From Zeimonas sp046347945 (lineage in GTDB: Bacteria; Pseudomonadota; Gammaproteobacteria; Burkholderiales; Burkholderiaceae_E): 64,000 nt of DNA. Made by a program: the position numbers and the translations under genes. The notes beneath the pieces were generated by a model that was given only the letters and a program-made list of their open reading frames with translations, was not told the DNA's origin and searched no databases. Positions 56,166 to 64,000 of this stretch are shown in pieces. Position 1 is the first letter of the stretch. Each line of letters opens with the position of its first letter. The stretch covers positions 124,001-188,000 of the forward strand of contig JAXMFB010000005.1 of NCBI GenBank assembly GCA_046347945.1. The letters are read 5' to 3'.

Positions 56166-57992
56166 TCAGTGCTCGGTGCCGAGGTACGCGGCGCGCACCG
56201 CGGGGCTGGCCTGCACCTCGGCGGGCGTGCCCTCCATCAGCTTCGTGCCGAACTCCATCACGACGATCCGGTCGGTCAGGTTCATCACGAAGTCCATGTC
56301 GTGCTCGACCAGCAGCAGGCTCATGCCCTCGGCCTTGAGCTGTCGCAGGACCTCGGCGAGCGCCTGCTTTTCGAGGTGCCGCAGGCCGGCGGCCGGTTCG
56401 TCGAGCAGCAGCAGCACCGGGTCGGTGCACAGCGCGCGCGCGATCTCCATCAGCCGCTGCCGGCCGAGCGCGAGGTTGCCGGCCAGCTCGTGCATCTGCC
56501 CGGCCATGCCGATGCGGGCGAGCTGGCGCTCGGCTTCGCGAAACAGCCGCCGCTCCTCGGCACGGTCCAGGCGCAGCATCGCCCGGATCGCGCCGCTGCG
56601 GCCACGCTGGTGCCCGCCGAGCGCGACGTTCTCGAGCACCGTCATGCCGGGCATCATCCTCACGTGCTGGAACGTGCGCGAGAGGCCGCGCCGCGCGATC
56701 TCGCGCGAGCGCAGCGCGGTGATGTCCTCGCCGCGGAAGCGCACCGCCCCGCCGGTCTTGGCGAGCACCCCGGTGACCAGGTTGAAGGTCGTCGACTTGC
56801 CGGCCCCGTTGGGGCCGATCAGCCCGACGATCTCGCCGGCGCGGATCGCGAAACTCACGTCGTTGACCGCGACCAGCCCGCCGAACTGCTTGCGCACCGC
56901 GTCGACCTCGAGCAGCGCCTCGCCCGGTGCCGGCTTCGCGCGCTCGGCCAGCAGCGGCGCCTCGGCCCAGTCGCGCGCGCGCCGCGGCGTCGGCACCCAG
57001 CCCGACAGGTACGGCCACAGGCCTTGCGGCGCGTACTTCAGCACCAGCACGAGCGCGATGCCGAAAACGACGATCTCGAAGTTGCCGGCGGTGCCGATCA
57101 GGCTGGGCAGCAGCACCTGCAGCTGGTCCTCGATCAGCTTGACCACCGCCGCGCCGGCAAATGCGCCCCAGACGCTGCCCACGCCGCCGATCACGGCCAT
57201 GATCAGGTACTCGATCCCCCACTTGATGCCGTACGGCGACGGGTTCACGGTGCGCTGGAAGTGCGCGAACAGCCAGCCCGAGACGGCCGCCAGCAGCGCG
57301 GCGATCACGAAGATCTGCACCTTGTAGCGGAACGTCGAGACGCCCATCGCCTCGGCCATCACGACGCCGCCGTTGAGCGCGCGGATCGCGCGCCCGGCTC
57401 GCGAGTCGAGCAGGTTCACCAGCGCCACCGCCGCGGCGAGCGCCGCGCCCCAGATCAGGTAGAAGATGTTGCGGCCCTCGGTGAAGTCGAGCGCGCCCAG
57501 CGTGATCGGCGGCACGCCCAGGATGCCGTCGAACTTGCCCAGCCACTCCATGTTGGCCATCGTGTAGTTCAGCGCGAGGCACCAGGCGATCGTCGCCAGC
57601 GGCAGGTAGTGTCCGCTCATGCGCAGCGTGATCCAGCCCAGCACCAGCGCGCTCAGGCAGGTCAGCGCCAGGCCGACCAACAGGTTCAGCCACGGCGACA
57701 GGCCGAGCGACGTCGACAGGTACGCGGTCGCGTAGGAGCCGATGCCGACGAAGGCGGCCTGCCCGAACGAGGTCAGGCCGGCCACGCCGGTGAGCAGCAC
57801 CAGCCCCATCGCGACCAGCGCATACAGGCCGATGTAGTTCGCCTGCGTGATCCAGAAGTCTGGCACCGGCAGTTGCGGCAGCGCGATCGCCAGCGCGACG
57901 AAGGCGCCGAGGATCGCGGTGCGCAGCGGCAGCCGTGCCGCCCGCGCGACGCCGGGCGCCGGCGCTGCCGGGTCCACGCCGTCACTCCTCAT
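56166..57992 (-). CDS. Fused LivM permease and LivG ATPase
   Basis: 608 residues. Residues about 25-320 form the LivM-type permease with about nine membrane segments (SFGQAAFVGIGSYATAYLS); about 345-608 form LivG with Walker A GPNGAGKST, RTFQHVRMMPGMTVLENV in the Q-loop area, LALGRQRLMEIARAL and LLLLDEPAAGL. Fusion of these two subunits is known in Burkholderiales. The start lies within the livH 3' end (11-base overlap). Confidence 0.93.
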   Translation of the reverse strand: MRSDGVDPAAPAPGVARAARLPLRTAILGAFVALAIALPQLPVPDFWITQANYIGLYALVAMGLVLLTGVAGLTSFGQAAFVGIGSYATAYLSTSLGLSPWLNLLVGLALTCLSALVLGWITLRMSGHYLPLATIAWCLALNYTMANMEWLGKFDGILGVPPITLGALDFTEGRNIFYLIWGAALAAAVALVNLLDSRAGRAIRALNGGVVMAEAMGVSTFRYKVQIFVIAALLAAVSGWLFAHFQRTVNPSPYGIKWGIEYLIMAVIGGVGSVWGAFAGAAVVKLIEDQLQVLLPSLIGTAGNFEIVVFGIALVLVLKYAPQGLWPYLSGWVPTPRRARDWAEAPLLAERAKPAPGEALLEVDAVRKQFGGLVAVNDVSFAIRAGEIVGLIGPNGAGKSTTFNLVTGVLAKTGGAVRFRGEDITALRSREIARRGLSRTFQHVRMMPGMTVLENVALGGHQRGRSGAIRAMLRLDRAEERRLFREAERQLARIGMAGQMHELAGNLALGRQRLMEIARALCTDPVLLLLDEPAAGLRHLEKQALAEVLRQLKAEGMSLLLVEHDMDFVMNLTDRIVVMEFGTKLMEGTPAEVQASPAVRAAYLGTEH

Positions 57993-59019
57993 CGGCGTGC
58001 GGGTCGCGCATCGAGCGCCACAACAGCACCGGCACGATGAAGGTGAAGACGATCACTTCCTTGAACGCGCTGGCCCAGAACGAGCTGAACGCCTCGAGGA
58101 TGCCGACCAGCAGCGCGCCGGCCATCGCGGCCGGGTAGCTGGCCAGTCCGGCGAACACCGCGGCGACGAAGCCCTTCAGGCCGATCAGGAAGCCGCTGTC
58201 GTAGAAGATGGTCGTGGTCGGCCCGATCAGCAGGCCCGAGAGCGCGCCGATGAAGGCAGCCATCGTGAACGACAGTCGCCCCGCCGTCTCGGTCGAGATG
58301 CCCATCAGCCGTGCGCCGAGCTGGTTCACCGCCGTGGCCCGCAGCGCCTTGCCGTGCAGCGTGCGCTCGAAGAACAGCCACAGCATCACGATCAGCGCGG
58401 CCGTCGCGGCGAAGATGATCAGCGCCTGCCCCGACACCGACAGCGCGCCCAGCGCGAAGCGCGCGTCCCAGAAGCTCGGATTGCGGAATCCTTCGGCGCC
58501 GAAGAAGAACAACCCGAGGCCGGTGAGCGCGAAGTGCACGCCGACCGAGACGATCAGCAGCACCAGCACGCTGGCCTCGGCCAGCGACCGGTAGGCCAGC
58601 CGGTACACCAGCGGCCCGAACGGCGTCACCAGCGCGAGCGTGAGCAGGGCCTGCACCAGCAGCGGCGGCTTCTGCGGCGCCAGCCAGATCGCCAGCGCCG
58701 ATGCCGCCACCGGCACGGCCAGCGTGCGCAGAACGCGCCCGGCCGCTCGCGCGGGCGAGCGGCGTGCCCGCAGGTCGGCGACCAGGTCGAGCAGCGCCGC
58801 GACGCCGGCCATGCACAGCAGGAACCAGACCGTGCCCGGCACCTGCCCCGCCTGGAACAGCCCGACGGTGAGCGCCCCGAACGCGACGTACTCGCCCTGC
58901 GGAATAAAGATCACCCGCGTGACCGCGAACAGCAGCACGATCGCCATGGCCAACAGCGCGTAGATCGCGCCGTTGGTCACGCCGTCGAGCAGCAGGATGC
59001 TGGCGATCGAGAGGTCCAT
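57982..59019 (-). CDS. livH: ABC transporter permease LivH
   Basis: 345 residues with about eight or nine membrane segments. Start LLLDGVTNGAIYALLAMAIVL and the loop AVNQLGARLMGISTE belong to the LivH family; GFLIGLKGFVAAVFAGLASYPAAMAG is its conserved C-terminal part in two pieces. Forms the pore with LivM. Confidence 0.93.
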   Translation of the reverse strand: MDLSIASILLLDGVTNGAIYALLAMAIVLLFAVTRVIFIPQGEYVAFGALTVGLFQAGQVPGTVWFLLCMAGVAALLDLVADLRARRSPARAAGRVLRTLAVPVAASALAIWLAPQKPPLLVQALLTLALVTPFGPLVYRLAYRSLAEASVLVLLIVSVGVHFALTGLGLFFFGAEGFRNPSFWDARFALGALSVSGQALIIFAATAALIVMLWLFFERTLHGKALRATAVNQLGARLMGISTETAGRLSFTMAAFIGALSGLLIGPTTTIFYDSGFLIGLKGFVAAVFAGLASYPAAMAGALLVGILEAFSSFWASAFKEVIVFTFIVPVLLWRSMRDPHADEE

Positions 59020-59056
59020 GCTTCGGGCCGCTCGCGGGGCCGGGGCGCGTGCCGCC

Positions 59057-60193
59057 CTACTGCTGGACCTCCCAGTCGCCGTTGACCACCTTCAGCACCA
59101 CGGCACTGTCTTTGGTGTAGCCCCAGTGATCGGTCTTCGTGAAATTGATCACGCCCTGCGAGATCGGCAGCGGACCGAAGTTCTCCAGCGCGTCGCGCAG
59201 CGCAGCGCGGAACTCCTTCGTGCCGGGCCTGGCCTTCTGCAGCGCCATCGGCACCACCTTCTGCAGCACCAGCAGCGTGTCGTACGAATGCGCCGCGAAC
59301 TGGTTGCGCATGCCGGCTCCGTACATCTTGTCGTACTTCTGCACGTAGTCGAGCGCCGCCCTCTTCGACGGATTGCTGTCGGGCAACTGCTCGGCCACCG
59401 TCGCCGGGCCCGAGACGACGTAACCGCCTTCGACGTCCTTGCCGCCGACCCGCATCAGGTCGCGCGAGGCGGCCGCGTGCGTCTGGTAGATCTTGCCCTT
59501 GTAGCCGCGCTCGACCAGCGCGCGGTGCGGCATCGCGGCGCCCGACCCCGAGGCCACGACCAGGATCGCGTCGGGGTTCGCCGCGACCAGCTTCAGCGCC
59601 TGGCCGGTGACGCTGGTGTCGGTGCGCTGGAAGCGCTCGACCGTCGTGATCTTCAGGCCGGCCGCTTCGGCGACCGCGCCGAACTCCTTCAGCCAGCTCT
59701 CGCCGTAGGCGTCGATGTAGCCGAGGAAGCCGACGGTCTTCACGCCCTGCTTCTTCATGTGCGCGACCATCGGGTGCGCGATCACCGTGGCCGAGTGCGC
59801 CATCCGGAAGGTCCAGGTGTCCTTGCCGGGCGGCAGCGGCGGCGGCGAGAGCGCGATCTGCGGGGTGCCCGATTCCGTGGCCACTTCGGCCATCGCGACC
59901 GAGATCGGCGTCGTCGACGAGCCGAGGATCATGTCGACCTTCTCGTCGGTGACCAGGCGGCGCGCGTTCTTCACACCAGTGGATGGGTCGGTGGCGTCGT
60001 CGAGGACGATCATCTTCACCTTCTCCCCGCCGATCGTGTCGGGCCACAGCTTGAACCCGTTGTTGACCGGAATGCCGAGCCCGGACGCCGGGCCGGTCAG
60101 GGACAGGACGACGCCGATCGTGAGCTCGGCGCGCGCGCTCAGCGCGACGCTGGCCACCAGGCCGGCGGCGAGCAGCTTCAGTGCGGTTTTCAT
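59057..60193 (-). CDS. ABC transporter substrate-binding protein, Liv type
   Basis: 378 residues from ATG 60193. A signal peptide (LLAAGLVASVALSARA) and a type I periplasmic binding fold: TIGVVLSLTGPASGLGIPV, VTDEKVDMILGSSTTPISVA in two parts, TVGFLGYIDAYGESWLKEF. In this subgroup the ligands are often aromatic acids. Sits between the CoA ligase and livH, 45 bases after the former. Confidence 0.92.
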   Translation of the reverse strand: MKTALKLLAAGLVASVALSARAELTIGVVLSLTGPASGLGIPVNNGFKLWPDTIGGEKVKMIVLDDATDPSTGVKNARRLVTDEKVDMILGSSTTPISVAMAEVATESGTPQIALSPPPLPPGKDTWTFRMAHSATVIAHPMVAHMKKQGVKTVGFLGYIDAYGESWLKEFGAVAEAAGLKITTVERFQRTDTSVTGQALKLVAANPDAILVVASGSGAAMPHRALVERGYKGKIYQTHAAASRDLMRVGGKDVEGGYVVSGPATVAEQLPDSNPSKRAALDYVQKYDKMYGAGMRNQFAAHSYDTLLVLQKVVPMALQKARPGTKEFRAALRDALENFGPLPISQGVINFTKTDHWGYTKDSAVVLKVVNGDWEVQQ

Positions 60194-60237
60194 GCCTCGT
60201 CTACCTCCGTGTTGCGGGTCTCGCGACCCTTCGTGAT

Positions 60238-62088
60238 TCATCCGGTCCGCGGCAGCAGGATGCCGTCGTCGGCTCCGGCGTCGCGGTACAGCGCCTCGAC
60301 CAGCGCGGCGCGTTGGCGCAGCACCGCCTGCTGGTTGATCGAGCCCTTGTCGGTGACCTCGTCGCGGTCGATCGAAGGCGGCACCGACATCACGTGCGCG
60401 CGGGCGACGCGGCTCGCGCTGCCCGTCCCCTCGCGCCACATCCGGTCGACCAGCGACTGGAAGTGCGCGCGCACCGCCGGGTGGCGCAGCACCTCGTCGG
60501 CGCCGACGTCGTCGCCGAGCCCGGCGAGCTTGCGGCACTCGTCGAGGCGCGGAAACACCAGCATGCCGACGTCGTCGCGGTCGATGCCGGTGATCACCGC
60601 GTCCTGCACGCAGGGCGCGCCGGCGGCGATGATGCGCGCGCGCAGCGGCCCGACGCTGACGAAAGTGCCGGTGGAGAGCTTGAAGTCTTCCGCGATGCGC
60701 CCGTCGAACATCAGGCCCTTGCGCGGATCGGCCGGATCGATCCACTTCACCGCGTCGCCGGTCCGATAGAAGCCCTCTTCGTCGAACGCGTGCGCGGTGG
60801 CCTCGGGCAGGCGCCAGTAGCCGGGCATCACGTTCGGGCCGCGGAAGCGGATCTCGGTCTTGCCGCCGGCGGGCACCAGCTTGACTTCGACGCCGGGGCA
60901 CGGCAGCCCGATGTGGCCCGAGCGCACCTCGCCCGCGCGCAACGCGAACGTGCACGACGGCGCGGTCTCGGTCATGCCCAGGCCGGTGATCATCGGGACG
61001 CGCTCGCCGATCGTCTGCCCGGCGATGCGGTCGAGCTCGTCCCAGACCGGCTGCGACAGGCCGGCGCCGGCGAACATGAACGCCTTCACCCGCGCGAACA
61101 GCGATCGGCGCAGCACCTCGTCGGTGCGCATCGCCGCGACGATCTCCTCGAAGCCCTTGGGCACGTTGAAGTAGACGGTCGGGGAGATCTCGCGCAGGTT
61201 GCGCAGCGTCTCGCCGATGCCCTGCGCGGTCGGCTTGCCGTCGTCGATGTAGAGCGTGCCGCCGTTGTAGATCGTGATGCCGGTGTTGTGGTTGCCGCCG
61301 AACGTGTGGTTCCACGGCAGCCAGTCGACCAGCACCGGCGGCTCGTCGGCGAGGAATGCCATCGCCTGGCACAGCATCTGCTGGTTCGAGCAGAGCATCC
61401 GGTGCGTATTGATCACGCCCTTGGGAACCCGCGTCGATCCGGAGGTGAACAGGAACTTGGCGATCGTGTCGGGACCCACTTTCGCGTGCGCGGCGTCGAC
61501 CCCGGCGCCCGGGGCGGTGCCCAGCAGCGCGCCGAACGGCGTAACCGCCCGGCCCTCGACACGGCCCTCGGTCATCACCAGCTCAATGTCCGGATCGGCC
61601 ACCGCGCGGATCGCCTTCGCGTATTCGGGGCCCGACGCGAACAGCAGGCCCGGCGTGATCGAGTTCAGGACGTGGCGCAGCTTGCCGTGGTCCTGCGAAA
61701 GCAGCGAATACGCGGGCGATACCGGCGCATAGGGTACGCCGGCCCACATCGCGCCGAGCGCGAGCGACAGGTGCTCGAGGTCGTTGCCCGAGAGGATCGC
61801 GACCGGCCGCTCGGGGCCGAGCCCGCGCTCGACCAGCGCCTGCCCGATCGCACGCGCGCGCTCGAGCATCTGCGCGTAGTCGATCCGCCGCCAGTCGCCG
61901 CCGCGCTCGCGCCGCGCCACCAGCGTGCGATCGGGCGCCACGCGGGCCCAGTGCTCGAGCCGGTCGGTGAGCCGATCGGGGTAAGGCCCGAGCGCGACGG
62001 TCGAGCGCAGCCGCTCGACGCCGTCGGCGCTGCGCCGATACTCGACGTCGAGACAGGCCGCGACCCGCGCGTCGCGATAGGCGCTCAT
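60238..62088 (-). CDS. Feruloyl-CoA synthase-like acyl-CoA ligase
   Basis: 616 residues. Adenylate-forming enzyme that joins CoA to an acid using ATP. Seen: the AMP-binding loop FLFTSGSTRVPKGVINTH, GLGMTETAP, YRTGDAVKW and the lid FDGRIAEDFKLSTGTFVSVG in two parts. The motif WLPWNHTFGGNHNTG and length match feruloyl-CoA synthases. It would activate ferulate, coumarate or a related acid. Its start overlaps the crotonase stop. Confidence 0.9.
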   Translation of the reverse strand: MSAYRDARVAACLDVEYRRSADGVERLRSTVALGPYPDRLTDRLEHWARVAPDRTLVARRERGGDWRRIDYAQMLERARAIGQALVERGLGPERPVAILSGNDLEHLSLALGAMWAGVPYAPVSPAYSLLSQDHGKLRHVLNSITPGLLFASGPEYAKAIRAVADPDIELVMTEGRVEGRAVTPFGALLGTAPGAGVDAAHAKVGPDTIAKFLFTSGSTRVPKGVINTHRMLCSNQQMLCQAMAFLADEPPVLVDWLPWNHTFGGNHNTGITIYNGGTLYIDDGKPTAQGIGETLRNLREISPTVYFNVPKGFEEIVAAMRTDEVLRRSLFARVKAFMFAGAGLSQPVWDELDRIAGQTIGERVPMITGLGMTETAPSCTFALRAGEVRSGHIGLPCPGVEVKLVPAGGKTEIRFRGPNVMPGYWRLPEATAHAFDEEGFYRTGDAVKWIDPADPRKGLMFDGRIAEDFKLSTGTFVSVGPLRARIIAAGAPCVQDAVITGIDRDDVGMLVFPRLDECRKLAGLGDDVGADEVLRHPAVRAHFQSLVDRMWREGTGSASRVARAHVMSVPPSIDRDEVTDKGSINQQAVLRQRAALVEALYRDAGADDGILLPRTG

Positions 62089-62894
62089 GCCTTGCGCACC
62101 TTGCGCGCCCGGCCTTCGAGGAACGCGCGCATGCGGTCCTTGGCGGCAGGCTCGGCCTGCGCGATCGCCGCCATCAGCGACTCGACGAACAGGCCGTCGG
62201 ACTGCGGCATGTCGGCAATGCGCGGCAGCGCGTGCATCACGGCGAAATTGGACATCGGCGCGTTCTCGGCGATGCGGCGTGCGAGCTCCGTCGCCCTGGC
62301 CATCCCCTGCCCCTCGGCGACCCGGTATTGCGAGAGCCCCGCCTGCTGTCCCTCGTCGGCATCGAGTACGCGACCGGTGAGCATCATGTCGGCCATCCGC
62401 GAGAAGCCGATCAGCCGCGGCACGCGCGCCGAACCGCCGCCGCCGACGAACAGACCCCGCTGGCCCTCGGGCAGCGCGTAGATCGCGCTGTCCTCGGCGA
62501 CGCGGATGTGCGCGGCGCTGGCCAGCTCGAGGCCGCCGCCCACCACCGCGCCGCGCATCACGGCGACGACCGGCGCGCGCCCGAACTGCACCTGGTCGAA
62601 CGCGGCGTGCCAGAAGCGCGAATGCGCGATGCCGCCGGCCACGCTGTGCTCGGAGAGCTCGGACAGGTCGAGGCCGGCGCAGAAGTGCTCGCCCTCGCCG
62701 CTGAGCACGACCGCGCGCACGCTGTCGGGCAGGTTGACGAAGCAGGTGTGCAGTTGCGCGATCATCGGGTCGCTGAGCGCGTTGCGCTTGGCCGGCCGGT
62801 TCAGCCGCACCGACGCGATCGCGCCGTCGATCTCCACCCTCAGCAGGTCGAGGCGCTGCAACAGGTCTGGGGAAGCGGGTCTCGGGGCATTCAT
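62085..62894 (-). CDS. Crotonase-fold enoyl-CoA hydratase
   Basis: 269 residues. Crotonase fold with oxyanion-hole sequences HFCAGLDLSEL and VVGGGLELASAAHIRVA; EDSAIYALPEGQRGLFVGGGG holds the likely catalytic region. It adds water to an enoyl-CoA, perhaps the hydroxycinnamoyl-CoA formed by the next gene. First gene of the minus-strand operon, divergent from the amidohydrolase gene. Confidence 0.9.
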   Translation of the reverse strand: MNAPRPASPDLLQRLDLLRVEIDGAIASVRLNRPAKRNALSDPMIAQLHTCFVNLPDSVRAVVLSGEGEHFCAGLDLSELSEHSVAGGIAHSRFWHAAFDQVQFGRAPVVAVMRGAVVGGGLELASAAHIRVAEDSAIYALPEGQRGLFVGGGGSARVPRLIGFSRMADMMLTGRVLDADEGQQAGLSQYRVAEGQGMARATELARRIAENAPMSNFAVMHALPRIADMPQSDGLFVESLMAAIAQAEPAAKDRMRAFLEGRARKVRKA

Positions 62895-62944
62895 GATGGG
62901 CGCGCGGCAGCGGGGGAGCGGCGATCCGCGGAAGTCGGCGATTC

Positions 62945-62961
62945 AGTTATGAGTATTAACT
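62945..62961. promoter_or_regulatory. AT-rich inverted repeat AGTTA-N7-TAACT upstream of the crotonase gene
   Basis: Lies 51 bases before the crotonase start in an AT-rich patch of the divergent region. Could be a MarR-type operator. Evidence is symmetry and place only. Confidence 0.35.
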
Positions 62962-63105
62962 ATTTCCGCCGAATCAGAACTGGGGTTTTCCCGAACCCTG
63001 GCCAGCAGCGGGACGCAGATTCTTCCAGTGCAGTGCATCATCGGGGCGTGACCGGGCGAGCCGACGGCCCGTCCCGCCGATGCTTATTGTTTGTAACCAT
63101 TGACA

Positions 63106-63121
63106 CGCCGCTCGAGCGGCG
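63106..63121. promoter_or_regulatory. Perfect 16-bp palindrome before the amidohydrolase gene
   Basis: CGCCGCTCGAGCGGCG is fully self-complementary and ends 4 bases before the GGGAG ribosome binding site of the gene at 63136; TTGACA (63100-63105) sits just before it. It may be an operator or a leader hairpin. Confidence 0.4.
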
Positions 63122-63135
63122 GCCGGGAGCCTGCC

Positions 63136-64000
63136 TTGAACACCGCCGAGCTGATCGCGATCGACATCCACACGCACGCCGAGGTGTCGTGCTGGAACCC
63201 GTTCGACGCCTACGGCGAGGAATACGATCGCGCGGCCGACAAGTACTTCCGCTCCAACCGCCGCCCGACCATCGCCGAGACGGTGGCGTACTACCGCGAG
63301 CGCAGGGTCGGGCTGGTCATGTTCACCGTCGACGCCGAATCGCACCTGGGCCGGCGACGCATCCCGAACGAGGAGATCGCCGAGGCCGCCAGGCAGAACG
63401 CCGACATGATGATCGCCTTCGCCAGCATCGATCCGCACAAGGGGAAGATGGGCGCCCGCGAGGCGCGCCGGCTGATCGCCGAGCACGGCGTGCGCGGCTT
63501 CAAGTTCCATCCGACCGTGCAGGGCTTCCACCCCAACGACCGGATGGCGTGGCCGATCTACGAGGTCGTCGCCGAGCACCGGATGCCGGCGATCTTCCAC
63601 AGCGGCCATTCGGGGATCGGCTCGGGGATGCGCTGCGGCGGCGGGCTGCGCCTGGAGTACTCCAACCCGATGCACCTGGACGACGTGGCGATCGCGTTCC
63701 CCGACATGCAGATCGTCATCGCCCACCCTTCGTGGCCCTGGCAGGACGAAGCGCTGTCGGTGGCGATGCACAAGCCGAACGTCTGGATCGACCTGTCCGG
63801 CTGGAGCCCGAAGTACTTCCCGCCGCAGCTGGTGCAGTACGCCAACACGCTGCTGCGCGACCGGATGCTGTTCGGCTCGGATTTCCCGCTGATCACGCCG
63901 GAGCGCTGGATGAAGGACTTCGACGAGGCCGGTTTCCGCGACGAAGTGAAGCCGCTGATCCTCAAGCGCAACGCGATGTGCCTGCTGGGGCTCGACACCT
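63136..64000 (+). CDS. Amidohydrolase-family protein (partial, 3' end outside window)
   Basis: 288 codons visible from TTG 63136 with GGGAG 6 bases upstream. Amidohydrolase_2 family: metal ligands IDIHTHAE (HxH), IFHSGHSG, VIAHPSWPW and FGSDFPL are all seen. Relatives are decarboxylases such as gamma-resorcylate decarboxylase and the CouO-type beta-ketoacyl-CoA hydrolase of the coumarate beta-oxidation route. Divergent from the crotonase/CoA-ligase operon, which favours the second. No stop before the window end. Confidence 0.85.
   Translation, partial: MNTAELIAIDIHTHAEVSCWNPFDAYGEEYDRAADKYFRSNRRPTIAETVAYYRERRVGLVMFTVDAESHLGRRRIPNEEIAEAARQNADMMIAFASIDPHKGKMGAREARRLIAEHGVRGFKFHPTVQGFHPNDRMAWPIYEVVAEHRMPAIFHSGHSGIGSGMRCGGGLRLEYSNPMHLDDVAIAFPDMQIVIAHPSWPWQDEALSVAMHKPNVWIDLSGWSPKYFPPQLVQYANTLLRDRMLFGSDFPLITPERWMKDFDEAGFRDEVKPLILKRNAMCLLGLDT

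Overview
The window is high-GC DNA with tightly packed genes, short gaps and many 1-4 base start/stop overlaps. The gene content points to a betaproteobacterium, most likely in or near Burkholderiales: hemE next to priA, cbpA-cbpM, a LivM-LivG fusion in a Liv-type transporter, an NMT1-type ABC transporter, TRAP transporters with UbiD, and a sox cluster. The species cannot be named from the sequence. No rRNA, tRNA or CRISPR array was seen.

Layout. 1-1.4 kb: an AAA/DUF4143 ATPase cut by the window edge, with an 18-bp-arm palindrome on its start codon, then a remnant of a NERD-domain gene. 1.4-5.3 kb: a giant beta-solenoid protein with a C-terminal channel-like membrane region. 5.3-18.2 kb: mostly housekeeping and stress genes (sigma-54 activator, PPK2, 2-hydroxyacid dehydrogenase, Rep-type helicase, a sigma factor/ferritin-like/cytochrome c group, thioesterase-cbpA-cbpM, priA with a coding minisatellite). 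18.5-21.6 kb: hemE, an AraC regulator and two broken genes.

21.6-33.0 kb is the strongest candidate for an undescribed system. It holds two divergent operons (Gfo/Idh oxidoreductase, DUF993 aldolase-like protein, TIM-barrel isomerase; and a stand-alone MetE-like zinc protein, an atypical NAD epimerase, a tandem GNAT). Beside them is an ABC transporter with a DapA-like lyase, and a TetR regulator. Three copies of a motif close to TTAACTNNNTGGTTA sit in its two divergent promoter regions, which suggests one regulon for import and breakdown of an unknown carbon compound. A ~115-bp inverted repeat separates two of the units.

33-42.4 kb: folE, a helix-hairpin-helix protein, malic enzyme with an in-frame amber codon, an SNF transporter, a tyrosine-coordinated heme protein, OsmC, a BASS transporter, and an HD-GYP/EAL pair. 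42.4-50.4 kb: a soxXAYZ cluster without soxB or soxCD, with extra c-type cytochromes and an outer-membrane barrel, divergent from a two-component system whose upstream region carries direct repeats. 50.4-54.8 kb: UbiD-type decarboxylase with a TRAP transporter. 54.8-64 kb: MarR, Liv-type transporter, feruloyl-CoA-synthase-like ligase, crotonase and a divergent amidohydrolase, a set that fits breakdown of hydroxycinnamates.

Six genes are broken or relict (NERD fragment, DUF599-like, secreted protein, ABC ATPase, malic enzyme, acyl-CoA dehydrogenase fragment). This is many for 64 kb and may reflect gene decay, local assembly error, or both.
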